Assembly (NCBI GenBank): GCA_000507305.1
Contig: DF239250.1
Coordinates: 164,001 to 228,000 of the forward strand
Direction of reading: 5' to 3'
Source: Breviolum minutum Mf 1.05b.01
Lineage: Eukaryota; Sar; Dinophyceae; Suessiales; Symbiodiniaceae
Length of the DNA: 64,000 bases
A program made the position numbers and the translations under genes. Within the stretch, counting starts at the first letter, position 1. Every line of letters begins with the position of its first letter. Positions 53,986-64,000 of the stretch are shown here, piece by piece. The notes under the pieces are model-generated. The model was given only the letters and a program-made list of their open reading frames with translations, was not told the origin of the DNA and ran no database searches.

Positions 53986-54898
53986 GACTTTTGTTTCGCA
54001 GGTTGGATTGGTAGCATCTAATTCACCTTGCATCAAGGCAACATATCTTGGGATCAAATAAGCCAATTCAGTCTGGGAATCCGTGGTCTCCAAAATCCTA
54101 AAATGAGAACCTCCTAGTGGCGCATCCTGGCGCAGGCCCAAAGTGTATCTTATGCCGAAGGGTCACCAGTACTATAGTAAATGTCTTGGTTTGAGAGTTT
54201 AACTATGCCAAGGCCAAGATATCACCAGTTCACCCAACAACATCCAACAGTCCAACAATACCAAGAAAATGGTCGGACACCCCAGAAACATACCAATTCA
54301 AAACATGTTCTATCTCAGTATGACTGGATGTCTCAGGAATCTTAGTGTCGTCCTTAATATTCCTATTCATTTGTTGGGGTGTCACTCAGCCATAGCAGGA
54401 CCATACCTCACCCACAAGCCTATCAGAGTCATGGTTTCCAAGCCATTTGAAGAATCAACTTTCAGTGTAAACACTTCAAGCAAACATTCGAAGCCAACAG
54501 CTTGCAACTGACGTCCCCTGCTTATATAACAGTGCAAATTTTTGGTGGGTTAACACTAGCCCCCTACTAAACTCAAATGGGCCTAAAGGATCCTAAAGGT
54601 ATACGTATAAGGGACAACACCCTCAAAAACTAACATGGAACCTGAAAATATCTCTTGGAAACAAAGAAACATTTACACAAACCACCAATTCTTTGGGGAG
54701 TTCCACACTAATTTTTTGGGGTATACCTACCTTCAGTGCCAAGACTGCTCGGTCCCTGACCAGTTTTTTGGCAGCACTCCAGGCGCAAAGCCTTAAGTCC
54801 CCAAAATGTTGGTGCTCGTTTTGGGGAGGGAAACAGAAGCTTTATGGCGATATGGTTGATGTTGATGTAGTATATGTAAATCAAGGCACATTTGCATA

Positions 54899-54988
54899 CC
54901 TAGAACCCCAATGACCTCTATTTTTGAAGGTCAACCCCCCAAAACAAGGCCTTTTCCAACCAAAACAAGGGTCATTTGGGTTCTAGGT
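54899..54988. mobile_element. Family I element
   Basis: CCTAGAACCCCAATGACCTC and GGTCATTTGGGTTCTAGG arms with internal AAGGCCTT. Confidence 0.9.
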
Positions 54989-54999
54989 ATATATATATA

Positions 55000-55370
55000 T
55001 ATGTTTATATGAACTAACATTGGTTGAACACCAAGTGACCTTGGAGAACATGATTGAACATTGAATGTTTTGAAAAAACATGATTGAATGTCACATGATC
55101 TGAAATAAAACGAGCGATTTTCTTTTGAAAGAACGATATTTAGTCAAACCGTCGATAATTAATGCTCTTTCAACTTCGAGCGATAATTTTACATACTCGG
55201 ATTTCCTGGGTATATAGATTTTTAAATATGTAAATGTATTTTACATGATGTTATACTGCACTTTATTTTTGATTTGCTGAAAAAGGTTGGGGCAAAAACG
55301 TCCACCAAATAGTGCTTAAATGGAAAACAAACATGGTGATTTGGAGTTGTTGAGTTCAAGTCCAACAGCT
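55000..55370. other. No supported gene
   Basis: Very AT-rich; short CATGATTGAA(C/T) direct repeats near 55047-55095. Confidence 0.4.
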
Positions 55371-55379
55371 GTTACTAAC

Positions 55380-55475
55380 CCATATCATCCATGCAAGGTA
55401 TAGTTACCTACATTTGGCTTACAGTAGTAGTGGTAAATGTAGGTGAATATATCATACTTGGGATTGTTTGGGTAA
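55380..55475. mobile_element. Family F element
   Basis: CCCATATCATCCATGCAAGG with CCTACATTTGG and AAATGTAGG cores. Confidence 0.8.
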
Positions 55476-55532
55476 TAAAACGGTATACCATATAGGCAAT
55501 GATTTCAAACTCCTCATTGAACAAACACATCT

Positions 55533-55612
55533 ATCTAGTTGGTGGTTTCAGCCCCTTCGAAAAATATCGGTCAAAATGGGAATCTTCCCCAAATAGGGCC
55601 TACCACCTAGAA
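55533..55612. mobile_element. Family A element, internally deleted
   Basis: CTAGTTGGTGGTTTCAGCCC and TACCACCTAG; lacks the usual GTGAAAATAAA segment. Confidence 0.85.
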
Positions 55613-55768
55613 AATGATGTGATGATTATGTTTCCCGACTGGGGAAACACCAGGGTTTAGCCCTTTGAAAGGCTTGGGAGTTGTGGAACTCGCGTCCACA
55701 ACTCCTGCATATAGATGTCATGGAAAAGGGTAAGATTGGCAGAAAAAGACAAATTATTGGTAGATAAA

Positions 55769-55865
55769 TCCCTAGACATCCAGGCGGATACCTTCTGAGG
55801 TGAACGGTGTTTAAGGTATATTTTGGGGTCCAAACACTAATCTTCAGGTGTTTGGATGTATATAA
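55769..55865. mobile_element. Family L element
   Basis: CCCTAGACATCCAGGCGGATA, core GAGGTGAACGGTGTTTAAGG, right end GTGTTTGGATGTATAT. Confidence 0.8.
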
Positions 55866-56540
55866 AGGGAATGAATTTGAAAAAAAACATGAAAGTCAAT
55901 GTTCAATCTCTTTCTTTTTAATTTGGATGCAATGTTTTTGAGGGTTTCCTCAAAATCATCTGAAATCAAGATACAAAATACCAGTCAGTGTATTGTGGGT
56001 TTTATTCAGTAGAGTCATAAGTTCTACCATGTCTTTCGCTCAACAATGACTATCTGCCAGCAGGTGGTAATGTCAACCCAGTTGATAATCTGTCAACTCA
56101 GAAATTTCCCAAGGCGCAAATGGCAAAGAATTCGCCAAGGACCAACCAGTTGCGGGTTTACTCGTCATTTTCATACAATTAATCAGTCATGTCCTCACGA
56201 TGGGCACTCACACCAGTCATCAGAAAATGCTTGAGGTTTCCCACCCTTTAGGTTTTTCGAACTCCGAAAAGCCAAAAGGGCCATGAAATAAGATCTTCAA
56301 AAACTTTATTTTTCATAAAATATGGAAAATGCCCCAAACTTTGAAGCTTGGCCTGCTTGGCTCACCAAAACAGTCACATCCCGTTGGGTTGGGTTTCCCC
56401 GACCAACGATCCAAATGTGGTGCAAACTGCTCCAAGCAACTGGGAGTTGCTTTTTTCACAACATTCGCACGGGGGGGGATGAGTGAAAAAAAAACCAAAT
56501 GTAGGTAAATATACCTTACATGGGTGGTATGGGGTATGAC

Positions 56541-56640
56541 TACTAGTCGGCGGTTTCAACCCCTTTGAAAAACATCAGTCAAATTGGATCATCTCCCCAA
56601 GTAGGGTGAAAATTAAACATATTTGAAACCACCACTTGGG
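56541..56640. mobile_element. Family A element
   Basis: CTAGTCGGCGGTTTCAACCC and TTTGAAACCACCACTTGG. Confidence 0.9.
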
Positions 56641-57033
56641 GTGGGTGGCATTTGGGGAGGGGATACCTTTGGATTCCCAATATGATGATTTGGGATTTCA
56701 ACAGTTTTGCACATCTAGTTTGCAACTTTGATTCTTCCATTGATAACTTTGGGTCCCAAATACTCCCCGAAAAGTAACATGGAACCTGCACATGAAGATT
56801 TTCAGAGGGGTTAGTTTTCAGCTTCCATCTTAGTTTCCAAAGAGTCGTAAACCTGTCACAAGGTGAACAAGGGGTATTGTATTTCCAACCCCAACAATGC
56901 ATTCTTCAGAGAACATCCCTTAAACTTACCCTACATTTGCATCAATTTGATCCCCACAAATAGATAAAATAGTACTTCAAAGATCCATGGATTCACCGGA
57001 TTTTTGTCCGCCAATAGTCATGCATATACGTAC

Positions 57034-57149
57034 CTTGGTGGAACTCGCACGACCCGGTCGCGCCATGCATCTTCCGATTCCACCACCTGCAATCACAGTG
57101 GTCGGTGACTCAAGGTCGGTCGGAGGATTGAGAGGGTGAGTTGGTGAAT
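57034..57149 (-). CDS. Internal exon with a GGGIG loop, product unknown
   Basis: The minus strand has acceptor GTACGTTAG|AT, two bases, then 38 codons. The end reads SPTTVIAGGGIGRCMARPGR then ASSTK, followed by the consensus donor AAG|GTACGT. TVIAGGGIG resembles the dinucleotide-binding loop of FAD-dependent monooxygenases, but the following residues (RCMA) are not typical. The preceding intron is a family B2 element. The resemblance is a hint only. Confidence 0.45.
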
Positions 57150-57155
57150 CTAACG

Positions 57156-57270
57156 TACCCTTTGGTAGATTCACATAGCAATAGAATACAGTATCCCCAT
57201 TTTTCTTACAAAATACATCTTCAAAGGATCCATTTTCCAGCCAGCTATGTTAGTTGATCCCGGAGTGTAA
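57156..57270. mobile_element. Family B2 element
   Basis: ACCCTTTGGTAGATTCACATAG and CTATGTTAGTTGATCCCGGAG arms. Confidence 0.75.
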
Positions 57271-57486
57271 ATGTTAGATATATACCCCCAACCCCAAACA
57301 ACATATACCTGTCACCATACGCCGTTTCATCTCAGAATCGGTACTTTTTCGTATGGTTTTTAGATGTCACCTAAAAAGATGGAGCTGTAACCTTACTGAT
57401 AACTAGTAGTTAAGTTTGGACCCACCTTGTGGACGAAAAAATATATCTCTGAAAAAACAAAACAATATGAATCCCAACTTCCAAGT

Positions 57487-57581
57487 CAATCCCAACTTCC
57501 AACTCTTTTTTTAATAGGAACCAAATGTGACTTGAGGGAACTAAGATCAAGGGCAGGGGGGTTTTCACCCAAACCAACCAG
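57487..57581 (+). CDS. Possible exon with a G4-like GTKCDLR motif
   Basis: A plus-strand frame reads SQLPTLFLIGTKCDLRELRS before a donor AACCAG|GTACCT. The pattern of a hydrophobic strand then GTKxDLR is the guanine-specificity motif of Rho-type small GTPases. No P-loop or G5 exon was found nearby on plus, and most neighbouring exons are on minus, so this may be chance. Confidence 0.28.
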
Positions 57582-57952
57582 GTACCTTTTTTTCTCCAAC
57601 ATTCATGAAATCATGGAGAAAATGACCATTGTAATTGTTCGAGACGAAAAAACATCTTCTCCACTGAACCATGACTATAGTGGAACAAAAAAAACATGCC
57701 ACCTGGGCAAATAGGTACCTGGTGTTATAACTTATAACCCTACGAAAAAAGGGGGGGTATAGCTTCATGTATAACTGGTATAGGGCCACCTTGTTCTTAA
57801 ATCCTACAGCTGAATGGATTTTTATTGGGTATTTTGAGGGGACAATATATAACCACCTGTTGGGGGAATTCCCAAGCACTGCCATGTCCCAAAAGTATAG
57901 AGGCCTGAAAAATCCAGTTGGGTTTCCCTACTAACATCAACCATTTGTACAA

Positions 57953-58065
57953 TCCCTAGACATCCAGGGCCACCTCCTGAGGTTCGGTATTTGGACCCCT
58001 GGAAAATATACCCGAAAAAAAAAAAAAAACAATGTTCACCTCGGAAGGTATCTTCATGTCTAGCG
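57953..58065. mobile_element. Family L element
   Basis: CCCTAGACATCCAGGGCC and CACCTCGGAAGGTATCTTCATGTCTAG ends. Confidence 0.75.
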
Positions 58066-58089
58066 AAATGAGGCACGAAAAAGACACTC

Positions 58090-58210
58090 CTACTTTCCAA
58101 TATACTGGTTGCTTAATACGGATCCTTATAATGGCTTATTGAGATCCCCATATAACTGGGTAGTATATTCCCCTATATACCCTAAACAACCAGGTTTTTG
58201 TTCATCCCGG
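58090..58210. mobile_element. Family H element
   Basis: ATACTGGTTGCTTAATACGGATCC, CCCATATAACTGGGTAG and CCTATATACCCTAAACAACC. Confidence 0.8.
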
Positions 58211-58464
58211 TGGACATCGACATCCATTCGAAATACTTTTGCCACCGGCACCTTGTGGAAACCCATGCAGACCTTGGGGTGTGGAATGATTTTCCCAACA
58301 GGGGGCCGAAAACTGAGGTGAGGTCCTGGTGCCATGGTTCACCTAAATGAGCCTATGCTCATCATTTGAAAAACCGGGGTGAGCCCCCGGATCCCTAGGG
58401 TGAACATTTGCTTCTGCAATTCATGACCTGTTTAAGTCTTAGGTCTTAGAAAAACCACCCAAGG

Positions 58465-58640
58465 GGTAGAAAGGAACAAAATGCACGTTTGCTATCACTG
58501 ATGGTAGATTGCTTGGATTTGATTTGCATGTTCGATGCCATGAGAACGGTTCCAGACATATTCTCCCAAATGGTACTTTGATTGTGATTTACCATGGTAC
58601 AGAGTAAACAATCACCTTTAACAAGTCCAAGAAAATGTCC
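58465..58640. repeat. Family P dispersed repeat
   Basis: GATTTACCATGGTA, AGTAAACAATCACC and AACAAGTCCAAG blocks recur near 6360-6420, 12900-12960 and 15340-15420. Confidence 0.5.
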
Positions 58641-59240
58641 AGCTTTTGGATCAGTGCAATTATTGGTGCAAATGGACATCTGCTTGAAGAAGTCTCCGGG
58701 TGGTCAACTCAAGCACTTTAGATATACATATATATATAATATATATAGACGCTGTCAATATCTTGTGTATATAGAAAATATATATATACGTATATAAATC
58801 TGTTATATACATATTTGAAACCTGAAACCAGCGCGATCTGCTACATACAATCCCTGTCTTAAGCAATCCACCCCTGCAATAATCTTAGTGACTCAAGATG
58901 ACTTGGCATGTGAACAGGTGACAGGAATTTCTCAAACTTTCACACCTTCACTTCATTTTGTGGGAAAAGGGATGATTTCAAGATATGTAAATATATATAT
59001 ATAAATACATAAACAAACGTATAATATAACCAACTACTCTAATGTGTAGATATATGTATGGTCTATTCACCTACAACATTTGTAAATTTTAATCAGAGGT
59101 AGCTAAATACATCAGCCCCATTGAGTGTCTCGGATCATCTTTTCGATGATCGACCCTTCTAGATTGCCCACTTGAGACCACGTCGTTTAGGGTGTCATGG
59201 GAAGGACCGTAGCCCTTGAAGTACCCATATTTACACCCTT
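58640..59240. other. No supported gene; AT-rich
   Basis: Several TATATA runs at 58722-58800 and 58985-59010; no splice-bounded frame seen. Confidence 0.4.
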
Positions 59241-59621
59241 GAAACTTTATGGATGGACCAATGGGTGATGGAACCTAAAAATGAAGCTTTGGTTCAGATG
59301 ATTTTCCTTTTCAAACTGGTAGTTGCTCAGGTTCAAAATCTTAATTTTACAGGGTGAAAATGTAAGTAACAATCTGCCTGGACATAATGCAAGGCTATAA
59401 TTGCAATTATTACATTTTTGAGGAAGTCCAAGACATAAATATGTCATATATGTAAGTAAAGACATGGACATGAAATAAGTGGGAAAAGTCACATTGTACC
59501 TTTTTTACTAAAGATTTCAACCCAGTGGCAACAGATTACATATTAGCTTCTTTGATTCTCTCACGTCACCAAAGATGTGAAAATAAACACACCTTTCAAA
59601 CCACGTAAAAAAAATATCTGT

Positions 59622-59695
59622 CCTGGGAACTAACATATCCTCTCCAAAGGCACTTTTGAAGATTTGTTGTTCCTTTTTCCAAGGTTGGATAATAT
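59622..59695. mobile_element. Family D element, partial
   Basis: CTGGGAACTAACATATCC and the core GAAGATTTGTTGTTCCTTTTTCC. Confidence 0.55.
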
Positions 59696-59806
59696 CCACT
59701 TATAGAGGGCTGAAATAAACCCAGTTACCCATTTTAAAGACACTTATACGGCAATTTATAGAGGTTATAACTCCATTTATGACAAGAAAGTAGGGCCCTC
59801 TTTGTG
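59695..59806. mobile_element. Family C element
   Basis: AGGGCTGAAATAAACCCAGTTACCC and GTAGGGCCCTCTTTGTG ends. Confidence 0.65.
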
Positions 59807-59813
59807 TTTTCTG

Positions 59814-60687
59814 TTACAACTTTTCTCCCGTCCCGGCAGCTTCTTTTTGGCGCCAAGAAACACGTGAGAATTGTGCCAAGTCGGGAACGTCGAGGACCAA
59901 ACGCATCACTTCATACCATACCTCTGCACGGAGGTTGCACCCTCTTGAAGCATGGAAGAAATTGTCTTCCAACCCCCACCTAATTGGTGGTTGAACCAAC
60001 CCTTTATATTGGAAAGCTTCCCCAAATAGCAGTGAAAATAAAAAGATTTGAAACCACCACCTAGCAACCCATTCTGGTTTTTTGGGTGCTATGCTAATTT
60101 CAGAATGGATGCACAGGATGCTGGGTGGTAATTTGCATACAGTATCCTTTGAGCAACTGCAACAAAGCCCTGACATGACATTCCATTCTCCTGCTTGGTT
60201 CAAAGGGATCCTTATAACGGCTTGTCATAATACCTATTCAACTGGGTAGTCTGATCCCCTATATACAGCAAATAACCAAGGTGCTGGTCACTGCTCAATT
60301 TGTGTTTCATTTCTAGCACAAGGCGCCCCTGGAGTTGTCTGTTCACACAGAAGCTTTGTTGGACCTCATACATTCTGAAACGTGCGACCCTCGGCTCGGG
60401 CTCATCTGGCTCTTGTCCATACCCGCGCATCTCTTTCAACTCTGCTTCAGTGAAGGGCTTGCACAACTCTACAGCAATCTCACTGACGATGGACGCCTTA
60501 CCCTTGGACTTGCGGATGATGAACCCGTGCTTCTCTGCCAATTCAATCAGAGAATTGCGGGTCTCCAACTTCATCAGTGCATCTTCCACAGCAGTCTGGG
60601 AAAGAGAAACAAAGCGATACATCATCTCAATCTGCGGTGATATCTGCACTCACCGGCCAAGTGATAATCCTTTTTGATGAGTGATTC
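59814..60687 (-). CDS. Four-exon gene end, charged product of unknown family
   Basis: Minus strand exons are 60687-60652, 60595-60320, 60190-60102 and 59943-59814 (stop TAA), about 176 codons, all phases matching. Exon 2 is clearly coding by composition (IELAEKHGFIIRKSKGKASI then VSEIAVELCKPFTEAELKEM), with mostly G or C in third positions. Introns: GAGTGC to TTTCCCAG; GTGCTA to CAAGCAG, holding a family H element; GAAATT to CTTCAAG, holding a family B remnant with a nested family A element. The last exon contains AEVWYEVMRLVLDVPDLAQF. Acceptor TTGACTAG opens the first listed exon; the gene continues upstream. No domain is recognised. Confidence 0.82.
59944..60101. mobile_element. Family B remnant with nested family A, forming an intron
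   Basis: GTCTTCCAACCC and GGTGCTATGCTAATTTCAG of B are split by A at 59978-60065. The unit coincides with the intron 60101-59944. Confidence 0.75.
59978..60065. mobile_element. Family A element nested in family B
   Basis: CTAATTGGTGGTTGAACC and TTTGAAACCACCACCTAG. Confidence 0.88.
60193..60319. mobile_element. Family H element forming an intron
   Basis: AAAGGGATCCTTATAACGGC, CCTATTCAACTGGGTAG, GTCACTGCTCAATTTG; coincides with the intron 60319-60191. Confidence 0.8.
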
Positions 60688-60819
60688 CTAGTCAACCACC
60701 AACATAGATTTGTAGAGGTCTATGTATCTACAGGGGTCTGTGTCATTCAAGTGCAGAACACAAAGAAATACAAATTAGGTACCGTGAACTCTTTGGGAAC
60801 GAACTATGGTTTGAGTAGG

Positions 60820-60975
60820 CCGCGGTAATTCTGGACACATCTATTTATAAGAGCTTTGGCAACAAAGAATAGTTGGTGTAGCCGCTCAAAGAACCGCAAA
60901 AACACTGGGTAGGACTTTGACAATGCGCTGCACCAGCCTAAATTCAGTCTTTGGTGTCAGATTTAAGTATTAAAT
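60820..60975 (-). CDS. Possible upstream exon of the 60-kb gene
   Basis: The minus strand is open in a frame reading SALSKSYPVFLRFFERLHQL then FFVAKALINRCVQNYRGLLK until a TAG. Several GT and GA donors in phase 0 lie before it. The exact junction to exon 60687 is unresolved. Confidence 0.35.
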
Positions 60976-61136
60976 TATGAATTAGTAAAAACATATGTTC
61001 ATCGACCCCCAAGGGGCCAAAACAAATTGAATAATGTAGATCTTGAGTCACCCAATGGTTATCAGTGTTCATTCATCTCTTATTTTGTGATCTGGCTTGT
61101 CCAAAGTCAAAGAGTTTCATGTTTCTTGAAATCATG

Positions 61137-61151
61137 TGTGTGTGTGTGTGA
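61137..61151. repeat. (GT)n microsatellite
   Basis: GTGTGTGTGTGTGTG tract. Confidence 0.85.
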
Positions 61152-62647
61152 GAAAAAACATGTCCAAAAACTTCACAACTTCTCATTGTGTTGAAATCAC
61201 CTATCGGGATGATTTTCAAGACAACGTACGAATGTAACTTTGTCCCGAACTCGGAAGATTCATGCAAGTCAACAAATCACTATGTATACAGTATGTGGAA
61301 AATGCACAATGCACTGGCCAGCTACTTTATAGTGATGTATATCTTATATGTAATATGTATATGTATATAAAGATATAAACAAATCTTTGGTGCGGGTCAC
61401 CATGAATGTGAACATGTATGTATATAAAATATGAATTTTGACATTATTTCTACAACCCTTAGCACTAAAGATTCACCCACCACCAACCGGAAAAACCTCT
61501 TCCGGGAGCTCGCCCGGCAAGGACTCGTCCTCGTGTGGGTCCAGGTGGATTCATCGTTGTTTTCCCGGAGATTTTCACCACGGTGCAACGGGAACATTAG
61601 ACACTGTCCTGGGGCAATATCCTTGACATGCTGATAGGGTTACCCCCCCCACCCAAAAATGTCGCAAATGAAGGTTTGTTGGTTGGGATTCCCTACCCAA
61701 AAACATACTAAAAATGAAATAATCCTAGTGTTGATTGTTACAGGGTGGGGGCTGGTGCCAAGGTTTTTTGCCAACCAAAGGTGATTTACACTGCTATCGA
61801 GCTTGCCTTTTACCTGAACCAGGAACATCCATTGAACAAGTTTATCATGGATCCAGCGGAAACCAACGTCAGTAGCTAACAAGTATTTGTAAACAACTTG
61901 GGACGCATTATACATGTAAATACATCTATATAAACAAAATATGAGCATGAAACATATATACGTATATATTATAATTATGTACGAAAATATTTGATGACTT
62001 ACAGATCGCCTGAATGTATGTAAATGTTGTGATGCTTTGTATCCTTACTGAATCCACGGTAACCCCCAACACCAACACCCAACACCAAACGTGCTATAGC
62101 TTGTTGGCCATTCCAACCCAATTGACAAAGATTCGCTCCTCAATTTGGCTTCATCAATATATTTCCCCAACGAAAAAAAAAGGCTACAAAAAAGATAAAA
62201 ATGACACTAAACACTGGAAAAGGCAGGATGTCATCCTCCCTTTCAAAAAATGCATCAACAAAAAAACATGTTATGTCCCTATAGCTCCAACCACGACCAC
62301 TTCTACTACTACCATCAATTGTTGCTCCTTAGCATCCAGCTCTGGCAGGCCTGGGCCCCAGGATGCAATCCAGCCATTCGTCACAGATTCGAAAGGTTTT
62401 TTTGGTTGGAAAAAATTCCCGGTTGCCTAACAAAATCGGCTAAATGATCCAAAAAAGACCGGAATTTTGGTTTGGGGGAGTAGTTCTTGGAGGATTCTTC
62501 CCATTTAGTAAGTGGGTGATTAGGGTTGTGGGTGGGACCCCTTCGAAATGGCCGAAATTCATGGCTTACAAATGGGGTGATCCCAACCACTTACGATACC
62601 TGGGATGATCCTCCAAGTTCCAATACATAACCTCTGAGTGTTGCTCT

Positions 62648-62743
62648 CCCGAAGTTCAACCCCGGATTCAGCTGCTTTTTTCTTTTGTAACGTCCCGGTT
62701 TTGTAACTTTGGGGGGGGGAACTGTTAAACTTCGCGGGTGTAC
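62648..62743. mobile_element. Family B variant, degenerate
   Basis: CTCCCGAAGTTCAACCCC and GAACTGTTAAACTTCGCGGGTG arms. Confidence 0.65.
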
Positions 62744-62807
62744 CCATTTAAGTGATACTGTTGATGCTTCAAAACAGTACTACTACTGTTTTGGGTATAC
62801 CAAACTA

Positions 62808-62915
62808 CTGTTGATGGAAGAAATCCTGCACCACGTGGGATGTACGAAAGCTTGTAAATAATGGGATAAACTACCAACCTCCACTGGTGCTTGCCGGATT
62901 TCTGAACCAGCAACA
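62808..62915. mobile_element. Family E element
   Basis: TACTGTTGATGGAAGAAATCC opposite GCCGGATTTCTGAACCAGCA, a hybrid of the two E end types. Confidence 0.85.
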
Positions 62916-63534
62916 ATAGCGTTTTCCAAATAACACCAACAGCAAAAAACGTCCAACTTTTTTGAAACTATCAGCATCTGGGATGCAACTCTGGAATCAA
63001 AACCGGAAAATCCAAACATACCCATCCCTCACGCAAAACCATGGTTTGATGTCCCACTTGGTACAAGTGAGGATGCTTTTGTCCGGTTCAAACCGCAACT
63101 GGACAGTAGGGGGTCTGATGTCTTTTTGAACACTTTACAAGCGATCAAAAGTCAATGCAAAAGTCAACGAACGGCAGGGCATAGAACCATTAAATATATA
63201 AAAAAAAATCCACACTCATAACTCCAAACACTACGACTAGAATATATCTAATTTCAGGAATATCAAAATCAACCCAGTGAAACCCATCATGTTCATTCAT
63301 TTTCAGGTTCCATGTAAAATATGTTAAACTTTAGGGGTGTAACACATACCCATCACTAATCATGGCAGGAAGTTTTTACGGAAGCAAAACGCTGCCTTCC
63401 AAAACTTCCACGTGCTGAAGACGTTGTCCAAAAGGCACATCCTCGACAAGTCGGGAACTCGAGTGGAACTCGGAGGCAAGGCATCTGAAACAACAAAACC
63501 AAGGAGTTTAACCCTCGAAATTTAATGGTATAGG

Positions 63535-63663
63535 TTGGTTAATAGGGATCTTTATAATGGTATATATATATATATAGATTATTTTTGGAAATCCCCATAG
63601 AACTATAGGTAGTATTTCAGCCCCTATATACTCTAAACAACCAGTTTTTTTTCCATTGTTCAA
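63535..63663. mobile_element. Family H element abutting family A
   Basis: GGTTGGTTAATAGGGATCTTT, CCCCTATATACTCTAAACAACC, TTTTTCCATTGTTCAA. Confidence 0.8.
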
Positions 63664-63760
63664 TCTAGTTGATGGTTTGAACCCCATTGAAAAAGATGAG
63701 TCAAAATGGGAATCTTCCCCAAGTAGGGGTGAACATAGACAATAATTCAACCACCTAGTT
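63664..63760. mobile_element. Family A element
   Basis: CTAGTTGATGGTTTGAACCC and AATTCAACCACCTAG, core GGGAATCTTCCCCAAGTAGG. Confidence 0.88.
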
Positions 63761-63770
63761 AACATACGTA

Positions 63771-63893
63771 CTGTTGATGGTTCAGAACTCCGGGGATCAC
63801 CACCTGGGATGTATAAAACCCTCGCAAATAATGGGATAAACTACCGTTCCCTCAACTCGTTTTATAGCCGGATTTCTGAACCATCAACAGTAG
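63771..63893. mobile_element. Family E variant element
   Basis: TACTGTTGATGGTTCAGAA and TTCTGAACCATCAACAGTA arms, perfect over 19 bp. Confidence 0.95.
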
Positions 63894-64000
63894 CCCTTTA
63901 AAAAATGCAATGGTCGGAATATGATCCTTTCCTATTGGGAGTTGGTAGCTTTTCAAGGCGAGCTGTTGAACTTCGTGCGGGTATCAAAATCAAAAGCTTT

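Noticed and set aside
57080-57140. GTPase P-loop in the plus frame ITVVGDSRSVGG
   Set aside because: It lacks the lysine and Ser/Thr of GxxxxGK[ST] and has one residue too many.
61480-61640. Exons at 61.5 kb
   Set aside because: All frames on both strands are open and none has clear paired splice sites, so no call is supported.
1-64000. CRISPR array
   Set aside because: The many similar short repeats are dispersed, inverted and irregularly spaced, with different flanks; they are TIR elements, not a spacer array.

Overview
This window looks like nuclear DNA of a protist, most likely a dinoflagellate or a relative (inference). There is no operon, ribosome-binding-site or long-ORF structure. 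Genes appear as short exons of about 30-380 nt that are richer in GC than their surroundings. The AT-rich DNA between them is packed with about twenty families of short inverted-repeat elements, roughly 90-130 bp per copy. The splice boundaries I could deduce use GT-AG and also GA-AG, and GA donors are a known dinoflagellate peculiarity. Poly-T tracts of the form GTTTTTTT lie mostly on the minus strand, and most of the credible exons are also on the minus strand. No taxonomic marker gene, rRNA or tRNA was recognised.

The best gene models are those where I could join exons across an element with the reading frame kept: 413-1355 (-), 24129-25079 (-), 28299-28692 (+), 31531-32466 (-), 45381-45959 (-), 46134-46641 (-) and 59814-60687 (-). 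In these the intron is one inverted-repeat element or a nest of them (families B, C, E, F, G, H, L, Q). None of the products could be identified by family. Two weak motif hits are a G4-like GTKCDLR in a plus-strand frame near 57.5 kb and a GGGIG nucleotide-binding-like loop on the minus strand at 57.1 kb. Further single exons are listed with lower confidence.

Layout: 0-6 kb has minus-strand exons with families B, F, N, A, M and E. The 6-20 kb part is repeat-rich with isolated minus exons at 8.4, 10.5, 12.5, 13.6, 14.8 and 19.6 kb. The 20-30 kb part holds the minus gene at 24-25 kb, a compound AAC/GAC microsatellite and the plus gene at 28.3-28.7 kb. The 30-45 kb part holds the three-exon minus gene at 32 kb, a region of nested elements, and an ATC microsatellite interrupted by a 369-base assembly gap. 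The 45-49 kb part is the densest minus-strand block. The 49-64 kb part has more repeats and the best-supported gene, at 60 kb.

The central observation is that this locus seems to have been colonised by many families of non-autonomous terminal-inverted-repeat elements that act as introns (introner-like elements), often nested inside one another. All of this is manual reading without database search. Elements and gene models need RNA-seq confirmation.
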